Counted from the stretch's first letter, positions 21,483 to 30,721 are shown. The stretch is DNA of 34,795 bases from Pseudazoarcus pumilus_A (GCA_033837965.1 JAJLLM010000033.1:1-34795); one strand, 5' to 3'. Notes: generated by a model from the letters alone, not told the origin. Made by a program: numbers and translations.

Positions 21483-22670
21483 TCAGGCCGTGAAGGCCTG
21501 GATGCCGGTGATTGCGCGGCCGAGAATCAGCGCGTGGATGTCGTGCGTGCCCTCGTAGGTGTTCACCACTTCCAGGTTGAGCAGGTGGCGGATCACTGGA
21601 TACTCGTCCGAGATGCCGTTGCCGCCCAGCATGTCGCGCGCCGTGCGGGCAATCTCCAGCGCCTTGCCGCATGAGTTGCGCTTCATGATCGAGGTCAGCT
21701 CGACCGCGGCGCTGCCTTCTTCCCGCATGCGGCCCAGGCGCAGACAGCCCTGCAGCCCCAGCGTGATTTCACTGAGCATGTCGGCCAGCTTCTTCTGCAC
21801 GAGCTGGTTGGCCGCCAGCGGACGGCCGAACTGGTGGCGGTCGATGACGTAATCGCGCGCCGTGCGGTAGCACGTCTCGGCGGCGCCGAGCGCGCCCCAG
21901 GCGATACCGTAGCGGGCGGAGTTCAGGCAGGTAAAAGGGCCTTTCAGGCCGCGAACGTCGGTGAAAACGTTTTCATCGGGGCAGAACACGTCGTCCAGCA
22001 CGATCTCGCCGGTGATCGAGCTGCGCAGTCCCATCTTGCCGTGGATGGCCGGGGCGGACAGTCCCTTCCAGCCTTTTTCGAGCACGAAGCCGCGGATGTC
22101 GCCGGCCTCGTCGCGCGCCCACACCACGAAAACATCCGCAATCGGGCTGTTGGTGATCCAGGTCTTGCTGCCCCTGAGTTGCCAGCCGCCGTCCACCTTG
22201 CGCGCCCGCGTCGCCATGCTGGCGGGGTCGGAGCCGTGGTCGGGCTCGGTCAGGCCGAAACAGCCGATCAGTTCGCCCCGCGCCAGACGCGGCAGGTAGC
22301 GGCGCTTCAGATCGTCCGAACCGAAGCGGTCGATGGGCAGCATCACCAGCGAGGACTGCACGCTCATCATCGAGCGATAGCCCGAATCGACACGTTCGAC
22401 TTCGCGCGCGATCAGCCCGTAGGCCACATAGCCGAGGCCGGCGCCGCCGTACTCCTCCGCAATGGTGGCGCCGAGCAGGCCGAGTTCGCCCATCTCCGTG
22501 AAGATTTCGCGATCGGTGCGCTCATGCCGGAAGGCCTCGCGCACGCGCGGCAGCAGCCTGTCCTGGCTGTAGGCCTCGGCCGCATCGCGCACCATGCGCT
22601 CGGTGTCATCCAGCTGGTCATCGAGACGCAGCGGATCGTCGCGGTCGAAATTCGGTCGATGAGTGCTCAT
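21483..22670 (-). CDS. gcdH: Glutaryl-CoA dehydrogenase
   Basis: The 395-residue acyl-CoA dehydrogenase carries FGLTEPDHGSDP and WITNSPIADVFVVWAR of the FAD-binding domain. The catalytic glutamate is at about 373 in NTYEGTHDIHALILGRAITG, the sequence context specific to GcdH. The glutarate-binding RSMMSVQSSLVM segment is also present. It oxidatively decarboxylates glutaryl-CoA to crotonyl-CoA, in lysine, tryptophan or benzoate-type aromatic degradation, passing electrons to ETF. Its length is normal. It stands alone on its strand with no obvious CoA-transferase or regulator beside it in the window. Confidence 0.95.
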   Translation of the reverse strand: MSTHRPNFDRDDPLRLDDQLDDTERMVRDAAEAYSQDRLLPRVREAFRHERTDREIFTEMGELGLLGATIAEEYGGAGLGYVAYGLIAREVERVDSGYRSMMSVQSSLVMLPIDRFGSDDLKRRYLPRLARGELIGCFGLTEPDHGSDPASMATRARKVDGGWQLRGSKTWITNSPIADVFVVWARDEAGDIRGFVLEKGWKGLSAPAIHGKMGLRSSITGEIVLDDVFCPDENVFTDVRGLKGPFTCLNSARYGIAWGALGAAETCYRTARDYVIDRHQFGRPLAANQLVQKKLADMLSEITLGLQGCLRLGRMREEGSAAVELTSIMKRNSCGKALEIARTARDMLGGNGISDEYPVIRHLLNLEVVNTYEGTHDIHALILGRAITGIQAFTA

Positions 22671-22808
22671 GGCGGATCCCCCAGACAGACCCGTCGAGCA
22701 TCGTGGCAGACCGGCAGGCCGTCAAGTTGCGGAAATCACCGCCCGTAGCTTCGGTGGCAACATCCACGGCGCGGAATGAGGCGCACCATGCCGGCGGCCG
22801 TCATCGCC

Positions 22809-23768
22809 TTACACCGGCGCGGCGAGATAGAACCATTCCCGCCCCGGCGCGGCGTCCGGGTTGGGGAACAGGATGCAGCCGTCGCGCGGCGCGGTGACGC
22901 TGCGGCCGTCGGCGCGGGTGCCTACCGGCGTGCCGGCGCGCACCGGGTCGAAGCTGTCCCAGTTGCGGGCGAAGCGGTCATCGGGGTGCTCGCGGTCGAT
23001 CACGTCGAACATGCGCAGATGTTCGATCCTGCGCACTGCGGCCGGGGGCGGCTCGTCGATGAAGCCGAGGAAGGCGAGGGTGTTGAGGATGCAGGTGCGC
23101 GCGACGGCAATGGCCTGCGGGTCGTCGTGCTGGCCGCATTCGACGGTCACGCCGTAGCCGCCCTGGCTGCGCATGTATTCGGTGGTGCCGACGCCGTAGC
23201 GCGGATCCGCGGCTGTATCGCTGGCGCGACGCCGTTCGACGCCGCGCGCATAGGTGTCCAGCCAGCCATCGACGAAACGCCGGATGCCGAGGTGTTGCGC
23301 AAGAGCGCGCTCCTCGGCGGCGCGGGCGAAGGGTTCCAGCGTGCCACTGTTGTCTTCCGGGCCGAGCATCACGAAGGGCTCGCCCGGCGTGTGGAACGAG
23401 TGCAGGTCAAGCAGCGCGTCGTGCTGTGCCAGCAGCGGGCACAGCCAGTTGGCGACGTGATCCTCGAACTGTTGCGGCTGCTCGGTCGGCTGCAGGCAGC
23501 GGTTGAGGTTGCGCTCGCCCTCACGGCTGCGCTGCTTCCACGCCAGCGGATTGGCGACCGGCACGAAGGTGACGCTGCCGCGCCGGATGCGCAGTTCGCC
23601 GCTGTCCAGCGCGGTGAGCATCTGGCGGATGGCGATGCTGCCGCAGATCTCGTTGCCATGCACGGCACCGAGCACGATCAGGCGCGGGCCGTCGGCCGGG
23701 CCGTCGAAACGATGGGCGGCCAGTTCGAGGTCGGCGTGATGGAAGCGCTGCTTGAGGGAATCGGGCAC
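22809..23768 (-). CDS. Succinylglutamate desuccinylase/aspartoacylase family (M14-type) hydrolase
   Basis: The 319-residue protein has the zinc site of the AstE/AspA family: VHGNE at 36-40 (His and Glu ligands), NPLAW with the RNLNR arginine pair, and DLHSFH with the third ligand at about 121. VTVECGQH later supplies the catalytic glutamate. These enzymes cleave N-acyl amino acids. It is not recognisable as AstE, since no ast operon is nearby, so the substrate is open. The start is GTG 23768, immediately after the stop of the preceding gene, indicating coupling to it. The C-terminal domain is the usual beta-rich segment. Confidence 0.85.
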   Translation of the reverse strand: MPDSLKQRFHHADLELAAHRFDGPADGPRLIVLGAVHGNEICGSIAIRQMLTALDSGELRIRRGSVTFVPVANPLAWKQRSREGERNLNRCLQPTEQPQQFEDHVANWLCPLLAQHDALLDLHSFHTPGEPFVMLGPEDNSGTLEPFARAAEERALAQHLGIRRFVDGWLDTYARGVERRRASDTAADPRYGVGTTEYMRSQGGYGVTVECGQHDDPQAIAVARTCILNTLAFLGFIDEPPPAAVRRIEHLRMFDVIDREHPDDRFARNWDSFDPVRAGTPVGTRADGRSVTAPRDGCILFPNPDAAPGREWFYLAAPV

Positions 23769-24077
23769 TCAGCCACCCTTTGCGAGTTCGTGTTCGACGC
23801 TGGCGATCTTGTCGGCCATGCTCTGCTGCCGGTCATTGCGGGTGCCCAGCCGCACATTGGTGGAGATGCGCGGCGCGCCCATCATGTGCAGGGTTTCGTG
23901 GCAGTGCCGCAGTGCTGTGAACACGGTGTCCCACTGACCTTCGACATTGGTGCCGTTGGCGTGCAACACCGGTTCGAGGCCGGCTTCGCGCAGGATGCGT
24001 TCGCAGGCGGCGACATAGGGCGCAATCGAGGTGCCGACGCCGATCGGAACGACGGCGATATCGACGATGACATGCAT
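23769..24077 (-). CDS. Thiamine-binding-like protein (MTH1187/YkoF family)
   Basis: ATG 24077 has GGAGG four bases upstream. The 102-residue product starts MHVIVDIAVVPIGVGTSIAPYVAACERILREAG and has LHANGTNVEGQWDTVFTALRHCHETLH, the pattern of the MTH1187 family (DUF77/UPF0045), a ferredoxin-like fold that oligomerises. Characterised relatives bind thiamine or hydroxymethylpyrimidine, so cytosolic thiamine handling is possible; this is by family only. The next gene starts directly at its stop, so the two are co-translated. The open frame extends upstream to 24239 but lacks support. Confidence 0.82.
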   Translation of the reverse strand: MHVIVDIAVVPIGVGTSIAPYVAACERILREAGLEPVLHANGTNVEGQWDTVFTALRHCHETLHMMGAPRISTNVRLGTRNDRQQSMADKIASVEHELAKGG

Positions 24078-24127
24078 GGGGCCTCCATCGGCAATGGATG
24101 TCCCGGAAGTATAGCGAGCGGTGCGGT

Positions 24128-24769
24128 TCAGCCGGCGCGTCGCAGCGTGAGGTTGAAGCGGGTGGTGCCGGTGAGCGGGTGATGGCCGTCCTTCAGGGTC
24201 AGGATGCCGTGATAGCGCAGGCGCGCCGGGCCGCCCCACACCACTACGTCGCCATGTTGCAGCGGCACGCGCAGAGGCCGCTCGGAGCGTGTCAGGCCGC
24301 CAAACTGGAAACTCGCCGGCAGTCCGAGCGAGATCGACACGATGGGCCAGGCGAAGTCGCGTTCATTGCGGTCCTGGTGCAGCGACATGCGTGCGCCCGG
24401 AACATAGCGGTTGATCAGGCAGGCATCGGGGTCGAAGTCTTCAAAGCCCGCTTCTGTGGCGGACTTGCGTGCAAGATCGCGGATGATCGACGGCATTGCA
24501 GGCCAGTTCTGCCCGGTTTGCGGATCGCGTGTGGCGTAGCGGTAGCCGCTCTCGTCGCTGACCCAGCCGAGTGCCCCGCAACAGGTCATGGCCACCGACA
24601 TGCGATGACCGCCCGGCGTGTGCATGTGGCGGAACGGTGCCTGTTGCGCCACAGCTTCGATGGCGCGGAGCAGTTCGTCGGCGCAGTCGCGGGCGCGGGC
24701 GGGCAGCAGCACGGCGCCGTCGGCGAAGGGCACGGGTGCGTGCGCGAGTTCGTCAAACAGTCCGTTCAT
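24128..24769 (-). CDS. alkB: AlkB DNA/RNA oxidative demethylase
   Basis: ATG 24769 gives a 213-residue protein that aligns end to end with my memory of E. coli AlkB. The Fe(II) ligands are His131, Asp133 and His187, and the 2-oxoglutarate arginines Arg204 and Arg210 sit in RFNLTLRRAG. The nucleotide-recognition stretch FRHMHTPGGHRMSVAMTCCGALGW and the segment CLINRYVPGARMSLHQDRNE are intact. It removes 1-methyladenine and 3-methylcytosine lesions with release of formaldehyde. It overlaps the end of the TPR-methyltransferase gene by 17 bp. No Ada box or partner ada gene is visible, so regulation is unclear. Confidence 0.96.
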   Translation of the reverse strand: MNGLFDELAHAPVPFADGAVLLPARARDCADELLRAIEAVAQQAPFRHMHTPGGHRMSVAMTCCGALGWVSDESGYRYATRDPQTGQNWPAMPSIIRDLARKSATEAGFEDFDPDACLINRYVPGARMSLHQDRNERDFAWPIVSISLGLPASFQFGGLTRSERPLRVPLQHGDVVVWGGPARLRYHGILTLKDGHHPLTGTTRFNLTLRRAG

Positions 24770-25964
24770 GCCCATCCGGCTGCAGGTACACATAGAGGGC
24801 CTGCAGGGTTTCCGCTTGGTCGGCGCGCAGGCCGGCAGTGACGATGTCGATCACGCTCAGACCGTGCTGTGCCGCAAGGCTGCGCACGTAGTCTTCCGAG
24901 TGGGCATAGCGCAAGGTCGGCAGTAGCTGGAAGCCCTGCGCTGTCGTGGCGCGTTCGAGTGTGAAGGCGAATACGCCGTCCGGTGCGAGCACACGGCGCA
25001 CCTGCGCGAACACCTCGTGCAGCGCGCCGACATAGATGAAGACATCGGCCGCCACGACCAGATCCGCGCTGTCCTGCTGTGCGGCGAGAAAGCTTGTCAG
25101 GTCGTCGTGCGCCAGCCTGCGGTAGGCGCCGCGTTTGCGGGCCTGCTGCAGCATCGCAGCGGACAGGTCGACGCCATCGACGGCATCGGCATGCGAGGCC
25201 ATGAGGGCGCCGCACAACCCGGTGCCACAACCCAGATCGAGCGCATGACGGTAACGTCGGCCCTTGTCGAGCAAGGGTTGCAGCAGCTGTTCGTGGCCGC
25301 GGTAGCCGAGTTTGTCGACGAGATGCTCATCGAAGTCTGCGGAATACTCGTCAAACAGCGATTCGACGAAGCAGCGCGGCGGGGCGACGACGGTGTCGCC
25401 CTGGCTGGCGGCAAGGTAATAGCGGTGCAGTTCGGGGTCGGCACCGGCGTCGATGGCGCGACGGAAGCTTTCGGCCGCCTCCTGCAGCCGGCCCATGTCG
25501 CGCAGCACGTTGCCGCGCACGCTCCAGGCCTCGGCCAGGTACTCCTCCTGGGCAACAGCGTGATCGAGTGCGCGCAGGGCGTCGTTCAGGCGTCCGCTCC
25601 GCCCCAGCGCACGCCCCAGCGCAAGCCACGCGCCGGCACCGGCATCGAAGTCCACCAGCCCGCGTTCAAGCGCTTCGGCGGCGGCTTCCCAGTGGCCGAG
25701 CAGCTCATGTGCGAGGCCGAGGCAGACGCGCGCCTCCGCATGTGCCGGGTCGGCTTGCACGGCCTGCTGCAGGATGTCGGTGGCGCGCTGCAGGCGACCC
25801 AGGCGGAACAGGGTGATGCCGAGGTTGCCGAGTACAGAGGGGCGGCCGGGCGCGAGTTGCAGCGCGGCCTCGAAGCTTTCAGCGGCGGCCTGCAGGCGAC
25901 CGGCGCCGAAATGCGCGAGCCCCTCGTCGAAGTGCGCGCGTGCCTGTTCGAGCGGACGGCTCAT
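24753..25964 (-). CDS. TPR-repeat class I SAM methyltransferase
   Basis: From ATG 25964 the product has 403 residues. The first ~165 residues are TPR units (patterns such as GRLQAAAESFEAALQLAPGRPSVLGNLGITLFRLGRLQRATDIL, repeated about every 34). The C-terminal part is a Rossmann methyltransferase, with SAM motif LDLGCGTGLCGALM at about 240, an acidic VDLSAAMLQQARK and DLVVAADVFIYVGAL. This combination is the COG4976-type predicted methyltransferase. The target is unknown; protein recognition by the TPRs is likely. It overlaps alkB and may share its transcript. The open frame continues upstream to 26084 without support. Confidence 0.87.
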   Translation of the reverse strand: MSRPLEQARAHFDEGLAHFGAGRLQAAAESFEAALQLAPGRPSVLGNLGITLFRLGRLQRATDILQQAVQADPAHAEARVCLGLAHELLGHWEAAAEALERGLVDFDAGAGAWLALGRALGRSGRLNDALRALDHAVAQEEYLAEAWSVRGNVLRDMGRLQEAAESFRRAIDAGADPELHRYYLAASQGDTVVAPPRCFVESLFDEYSADFDEHLVDKLGYRGHEQLLQPLLDKGRRYRHALDLGCGTGLCGALMASHADAVDGVDLSAAMLQQARKRGAYRRLAHDDLTSFLAAQQDSADLVVAADVFIYVGALHEVFAQVRRVLAPDGVFAFTLERATTAQGFQLLPTLRYAHSEDYVRSLAAQHGLSVIDIVTAGLRADQAETLQALYVYLQPDGHERTV

Positions 25965-26119
25965 GCCTGCATCCCTGCCATGTCGGAGAGGGAGAGCATG
26001 CGGCAGCGCTTGACGTCGATCAAGTTCCGCGCGGATTCGGCACGGCCGGCGTGCTGCACGCAGAAAGTCGCGCGAGGCTCGCATAGAATGTGGGCTTTGT
26101 TTGCCAAGCGGAAGCGACG

Positions 26120-26980
26120 ATGGGTACGGCCAGCCACCCGGACAAGAAGGGCGAGGCGCTCAAGCAGCAGCGCCTGAAGATGCTCGAGGACATCGCCGAC
26201 GAGATGTCGAGTGGCGATATCGTGTTCCCGACCTCTTTCGATATCGTGATCCGGCTGCGCGATGCCCTGCGCGACCCGGAAGTCTCGGTCAAGCGCATCG
26301 TCGCGCTGATCCGCGCTGAACCGCTGATCTGTGCGCGGCTGATCCACCAGGCCAATTCCGCTGCGCAGGGGGCAAATCAATCCGTAACCGACGTCACCGC
26401 CGCGATCAAGCGTCTGGGCATCAACGCGGTGCGCAACGCTGCGCTGGCGATTGCCGTGAGCCAGCTGGTGCGCGCCAAGGATCTGGTCGATTTCAAGGAT
26501 TTCTCGCGCAAGCTGTGGCTGCATTCCCTGCACACCGCTGCTGCGGCCGAGGTGCTGGCGCGTGAGCTGTCGCCCCGCGTGAGTCCCGAAGAGGCGATGT
26601 TTGCCGGGCTGGTGCACGACCTCGGGGCCTTCTACATGCTGTACCGCGCCGTGCAGTACGAGGAATTGCGTGAGCGCCCCGACACCGTGCGCCATCTCAT
26701 CGCGCAATGGCACGAGAGCATCGGCGAGTCGCTGCTGCATGCGCTGCAGTTGCCTGACCACATCGTGGCTTCGGCGCGCGATCATGATCAACCGCGCGAG
26801 CCCATGCTTGACGCACCGCGCAACCTGCAGGAAGTGGTGTACGCCGCCAACGTCATTGCCGGCGGCAACATGGAATGGGCTGATGACGGCCGACAGCGCA
26901 TGCTGGGCGAGCCGCTGCTGGCGCTGGCGCCGCGCATCGAGGAACGCCTGGCCGAACTCAAGCGCGACTACGCGAACTGA
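26120..26980 (+). CDS. HDOD-domain signalling protein
   Basis: ATG 26120 gives 286 residues. An N-terminal helical DEMSSGDIVFPTSFDIVIRLRDALRDPEVSVKRIVALIRAEP is followed by ICARLIHQANSA, the standard HDOD entry. AIKRLGINAVRN and AGLVHDLGAFYML follow; the HD pair is present in the LVHDLG context, although HDOD proteins usually lack full phosphohydrolase ligands. Such proteins act in bacterial regulation, often linked to c-di-GMP or stress signalling, and are cytosolic. It is divergent from the TPR-methyltransferase and convergent with the 51-aa membrane protein gene, whose stop abuts its own. Confidence 0.9.
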   Translation: MGTASHPDKKGEALKQQRLKMLEDIADEMSSGDIVFPTSFDIVIRLRDALRDPEVSVKRIVALIRAEPLICARLIHQANSAAQGANQSVTDVTAAIKRLGINAVRNAALAIAVSQLVRAKDLVDFKDFSRKLWLHSLHTAAAAEVLARELSPRVSPEEAMFAGLVHDLGAFYMLYRAVQYEELRERPDTVRHLIAQWHESIGESLLHALQLPDHIVASARDHDQPREPMLDAPRNLQEVVYAANVIAGGNMEWADDGRQRMLGEPLLALAPRIEERLAELKRDYAN

Positions 26981-27136
26981 TCAGCGCCGCAGCCCGAACC
27001 AGGCGGTGACCGCCACCGGCACGCCAAGGCCCAGCCAGGCAGCGGCGTCGCCCGGGCCGTCGGACACCAGTCCGGCGATCAAGCCCACGGCGGACAGCAC
27101 GCCGATCACGCCCGGCCACAACCAAAGCTGCTTCAT
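26981..27136 (-). CDS. 51-residue membrane protein of the siderophore operon
   Basis: The short gene reads MKQLWLWPGVIGVLSAVGLI..., two hydrophobic helices (about residues 6-23 and 32-46) separated by the acidic SDGPGDA loop, and ends in WFGLRR. Its ATG overlaps the stop of the PepSY gene (ATGA, 27133-27136), so it is translated by coupling. I recall similar small hydrophobic proteins trailing PepSY genes in TonB siderophore operons of Proteobacteria, without a defined function. It is a likely inner-membrane accessory to iron uptake by location only. Confidence 0.8.
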   Translation of the reverse strand: MKQLWLWPGVIGVLSAVGLIAGLVSDGPGDAAAWLGLGVPVAVTAWFGLRR

Positions 27137-28284
27137 GTGCGTACTCCCCCGGCGTAGCCCAGTGCGCTACTTGTGGCGGTGCGCTTCTTCCACCACAGGT
27201 ACAGCCCGCTGCCGAGCACGACGATGGTGAGCAGGTCGAGCAGGCCCCACAGGATCTTCAGCGGCATTCCCCCGTAGTCGCCGAAATGCAGCGGCTCGGA
27301 GAGCATGAAGGCGGTGACGTACCACGGCCGCCCTGCTGCTTCGAGCACTTCACCGCTGGCCGGGTCGACCAGCAGCGCGCGGGTCATGCGCGAGGTCAGC
27401 GGCGTGTCGCCACGCAGCATCACGGCGAAGTGTTCCGGCGTTGCACGCAGCGTGCCGGGGAAGGCGATCATGTCGGCCTTCATGCCCGGCGCGGCGGCGA
27501 GCACGCGGTCGACGGCGGCCTGCAGACTGCCGTCGGCGGGCGCAGCGGCGCGGGAATCCGGCGCCATCAGGGTCTGGGCAGCGCCCGATTGCAGTGCCGC
27601 GACCTGGTCGCGCTGCCAGGCCTGCAGGATGAGATCGGCCCAGGTGTTGATGACCCCGGTGAAGCCGACCACCAGCGCCCATACCAGGGTGACGATGCCG
27701 ATCAGGTTGTGCAGGTCGAGCCAGCGGGTCTGACGACGCTGGCGCCGCACCGTGCCGAACTCCAGTTTGCGCATGAACGGCGCGTACAGCACCACGCCCG
27801 ATACCAACGCAACCAGCAGCAACATCCCCATGGCGCCGAGGAAGAGTTTTCCGGGCAGGCCGGCGTAGAGGTCCACATGCAGGCGGTACATCACGCTCAT
27901 GAAGCCTTCGCCGAAGTTCGGCTCGCCAAGGATCTCGGCGCTGCGCGCATCCACGTAGGCGAAGCGGGCCAGTCGTTCGTCGGTGTCGACGCGCGTATCC
28001 ATCTTGGCCATCCACAGATCGGGCTCGTCGTCGCCGGCGAACAGGTACAGCGGCACCAGACCCGGGTGGTGGGCCTCGGCTGCTGCCACGATGCGATCCA
28101 GCGACACATGAGGTGTTCCGGCCGGCATGGCCGGCATCTCGACCTCATCACCGACGAGATGATCGATCTCATGCGAGAAGATCAGCGGCAGACCGGTCAG
28201 ACACAGCAACAGCATGAACAGGGTGCACACCAGGCTGGACCATTTGTGCACCCAACTCCAGCGACGCAGGGCAGCAGGACTCAT
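27133..28284 (-). CDS. PepSY-associated TM (siderophore-reductase-like) membrane protein
   Basis: ATG 28284 overlaps the TGA of the receptor gene by one base (TGATG), and the 383-residue product fits the PepSY_TM family. Four membrane helices can be seen: after WSWVHKWSS at about 16-37, at about 146-165, around residue 195-215 (LIGIVTLVWALVVGFTGVIN) and near 345-365. The conserved family tags HKW, RLHVDLYAG, DLHNLIG and LHFGDYGG are present. Such proteins commonly accompany ferric-siderophore receptors and are proposed to reduce the ferric siderophore in the inner membrane or periplasm. The open frame runs on to 28806 inside the receptor gene and is a shadow there. Confidence 0.9.
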   Translation of the reverse strand: MSPAALRRWSWVHKWSSLVCTLFMLLLCLTGLPLIFSHEIDHLVGDEVEMPAMPAGTPHVSLDRIVAAAEAHHPGLVPLYLFAGDDEPDLWMAKMDTRVDTDERLARFAYVDARSAEILGEPNFGEGFMSVMYRLHVDLYAGLPGKLFLGAMGMLLLVALVSGVVLYAPFMRKLEFGTVRRQRRQTRWLDLHNLIGIVTLVWALVVGFTGVINTWADLILQAWQRDQVAALQSGAAQTLMAPDSRAAAPADGSLQAAVDRVLAAAPGMKADMIAFPGTLRATPEHFAVMLRGDTPLTSRMTRALLVDPASGEVLEAAGRPWYVTAFMLSEPLHFGDYGGMPLKILWGLLDLLTIVVLGSGLYLWWKKRTATSSALGYAGGVRT

Positions 28285-30488
28285 CAGAAGTCGAAGCTCG
28301 CGGTGAGGGTGAAGGTGCGCGGCGCGCCGAGGACCAGGTAATTGGCCCCCGGATAGCCGCCGGCCGAGGCCCAGTAGTCGCGGTTGGTGACGTTGTCGAT
28401 GCGCGCGCGCAGGGTCATGACCTGACCGCCGATGTCGGTGATGTAGCGTGCGCCGAGATCGAAGCGGGTCCAAGACGGGATCTTGTTGTTGTTGCTTTCG
28501 TCGATGTACTGGCTGGAGGTGTGGATGGCGCGGCCTGTCAGCGTCAGGCCGGGCACGCCCGGTACATCCCACTCCAACCCGACATTGAGCTGACGCTCGG
28601 GGACGCCGATGGCGTCGTTGCCGTCCTGTGCAGAGCCGGCGGTTTTGCGCAGCTTGGCGTCGAGCAAAGTCAGGCCGCCGAGCACGCGCAGGTGGGGGGT
28701 GGGCTGGCCGTACACGGTGAATTCCAGGCCGCGGTTGCGTTGCTCGCCGCGTTCGGCGAAGACCCCGCCCTCGACGGTGGAGAAGGGCTTGTCGGTGGTG
28801 AACCACGCGACGCTGCCGCCGAGGTTGCCGCCGTCGTACTTGGCGCCGATCTCCTTCTGCACCGAGACGTAGGGCGACAGGACCTCGCCGGCGTTTGTGA
28901 CCGGGTTGCCGCCGCTGGTAGCGGGGGCGATGTCGCCTTTGACCAGCGCTTCGGCGTAGTTGGCGTAGACCGATACCTGCGGGGTGAGCTTGTACAGCAC
29001 GGCTGCCATCGGCGTCAGCTCGGATTCGTCGTACTTCGAGGTCTGGGCGCCGGTGTTGTAGTTGTAGCCGCGCGAGATCAGGCGCTGCTGGCGGGCACCG
29101 ACGGTGACGAGCAGGCGGTCGTCGATGAAGCTGAGGGTGTCGGCGACGGCGAAGCTGCGGGTGTCGACGCGTTCGGTGACGTGTGGCGAAGACATCGATC
29201 CGCCCGAGAAGGCGCTGGTCGGCGGCATGGCGACGTCGGTCGGGTCGTAGATGTCGGTGGCGAACGAGGAGGAACCGGCGTAGGCATTGCGCGAGGCCAT
29301 GTGGAAGGCGTTGGCCGAGGCGACCAGTTCGTGGCTGACGGTGCCGGTGGTCATGCGGGCGCGCACGCCGACTTCGCCGGTGGCGACTTCATCCTCGCGC
29401 ACGTTGTCGAAGCGGTAGGCGGTGCCGGTGCCGTTGGCCGTGATGGCTCGGGGGTTGGCGAGGCGGTTTTTCTCGTCGCCGCGGCGCATGCCGGCGGCCG
29501 CCCAGGCGGTGACGTCGTCGTTGAGGTCGAATTCGCCGCGGAAGGTGGCGAAGACCTGACGTTCCTTGGAGTAGGTCCAGGGTTGGGCGAAGTTGTCGTC
29601 GGCGTCCGCTGCCTTGGGGGCGCGGCCGCTGGGCGTGATGCTGGGGCGCGGCTGGTCGATGTCGTGATCCTGATAGCCCAGATCGGCCGACAGGCGGTAG
29701 TTGGCGCCGCGATGGTCGAGGCCTACGGAGACCACGTCGAGGCGACGGCTCTCGTCGTCGATGGCGGTGTCGCCGTCGCGGCGCGCGACGTTGAGGCGGA
29801 TGCCGTTGGCGTCGTCCGGGCCGAAGCGGCGGCCGATGTCGGCCGCGACATAGACCTGGCCGCCGGTCTCGATGCCGGTGGTGAGGCGGGTCAGCGGTTC
29901 GTTGGGTGCGCGCTTGGGCAGCAGGTTCACGGCGCCGCCGATGCCCGAGCCGCCGGGCGCGGCACCGTTGACGAAGGAGTTGGCGCCGCGCAGCACTTCC
30001 ACGCGTTCGAGCAGTTCGGTGGCCACGTACTGGCGCGGCAGCAGGCCGTACAGGCCGTTGTAGGCGATGTCGTCGGAGTACACCTGGAAACCGCGGATGA
30101 TGTAGAGCTCCTGGAAGTTGCCGAAGCCACGCGCGGTGCGCACCGAGGGGTCGTTCTGCAGTACGTCGGATACGTTCCTGGCCTGTTGGTCCTGCATCAG
30201 TTCGCTGGTGTAGGCATTGGCGTTGAACGGCGTTTCCATGGTGTCGCGGTTGCCGAGCAGGCCAACCCGCCCGCCACGTGCCACCTGCCCGCCGGCATAG
30301 ACCGGCGTCAGGCCTTCGGCCGAGGCATCGGCGCTGGCATTGACCGTCACGGCGTCGAGCACCGCGGGCGCTTCGGCGGTGTCCGGGGCGGGCGTGGTCT
30401 GGGCGAAGGCCGGGTGGCCGAAGGCGAGGGCAACGGCAAGCACGCCGGGGCGCAGGCTACGGGACGGAAAGGGGTGGAAACGCGACAA
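28284..30488 (-). CDS. TonB-dependent ferric-siderophore receptor
   Basis: The start is TTG 30488, seven bases after GGAGG; no ATG is available in this position. The 734-residue product has a signal peptide (LRPGVLAVALAFGHPAFAQ), a TonB-box-like LDAVTVNA, a plug domain with RNVSDVLQNDPSVRTARGFGNFQELYIIRGF and LLERVEVLRGANSFVNGAAPGGSGIGG, then a 22-strand barrel ending in AYRDYW-like NRDYWASAG and terminal Phe (LTASFDF). It belongs to the siderophore-receptor group (FhuE/FoxA-like); the ligand is not predictable. It is the first gene of a three-gene operon with a Fur-like dyad 38 bp upstream. Confidence 0.95.
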   Translation of the reverse strand: MSRFHPFPSRSLRPGVLAVALAFGHPAFAQTTPAPDTAEAPAVLDAVTVNASADASAEGLTPVYAGGQVARGGRVGLLGNRDTMETPFNANAYTSELMQDQQARNVSDVLQNDPSVRTARGFGNFQELYIIRGFQVYSDDIAYNGLYGLLPRQYVATELLERVEVLRGANSFVNGAAPGGSGIGGAVNLLPKRAPNEPLTRLTTGIETGGQVYVAADIGRRFGPDDANGIRLNVARRDGDTAIDDESRRLDVVSVGLDHRGANYRLSADLGYQDHDIDQPRPSITPSGRAPKAADADDNFAQPWTYSKERQVFATFRGEFDLNDDVTAWAAAGMRRGDEKNRLANPRAITANGTGTAYRFDNVREDEVATGEVGVRARMTTGTVSHELVASANAFHMASRNAYAGSSSFATDIYDPTDVAMPPTSAFSGGSMSSPHVTERVDTRSFAVADTLSFIDDRLLVTVGARQQRLISRGYNYNTGAQTSKYDESELTPMAAVLYKLTPQVSVYANYAEALVKGDIAPATSGGNPVTNAGEVLSPYVSVQKEIGAKYDGGNLGGSVAWFTTDKPFSTVEGGVFAERGEQRNRGLEFTVYGQPTPHLRVLGGLTLLDAKLRKTAGSAQDGNDAIGVPERQLNVGLEWDVPGVPGLTLTGRAIHTSSQYIDESNNNKIPSWTRFDLGARYITDIGGQVMTLRARIDNVTNRDYWASAGGYPGANYLVLGAPRTFTLTASFDF

Positions 30489-30525
30489 AACAGAACCTCC
30501 GGACGAGTTTGATTAAAGCAAAACG

Positions 30526-30544
30526 AATAAGAACGATTCGTATT
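30526..30544 (-). promoter_or_regulatory. Fur-box-like dyad before the siderophore operon
   Basis: AATAAGAACGATTCGTATT fits the dyad AATA-n-GAA-nnn-TTC-n-TATT, whose arms are symmetric. It lies 38 bp upstream of the TTG start of the receptor gene in an AT-rich stretch. The match to the E. coli 19-bp Fur consensus is only about half, but dyads of this form are usual for betaproteobacterial iron operons. Iron repression of the operon is therefore likely. Confidence 0.55.
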
Positions 30545-30721
30545 AACGTCGCGGAGTATAACAAGATGTGACGAGGCTTCACCGGAACGCTTCCGGCTAT
30601 CGCAGCGATAGCGGACGGTAATGAGATGTATTCGTGACGTATGCAATGGACTGGGCCCAGTCAGACAGGCTTTGCCTTTTGGGAGCCCGTGGTGTGCAAC
30701 CGGGGAAATCGACAAGCCTGA

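Noticed and set aside
28521..30512. 663-residue plus-strand ORF antisense to the TonB receptor
   Set aside because: Val/Gly/Ala-rich shadow with no motif; the opposite frame is a complete receptor.
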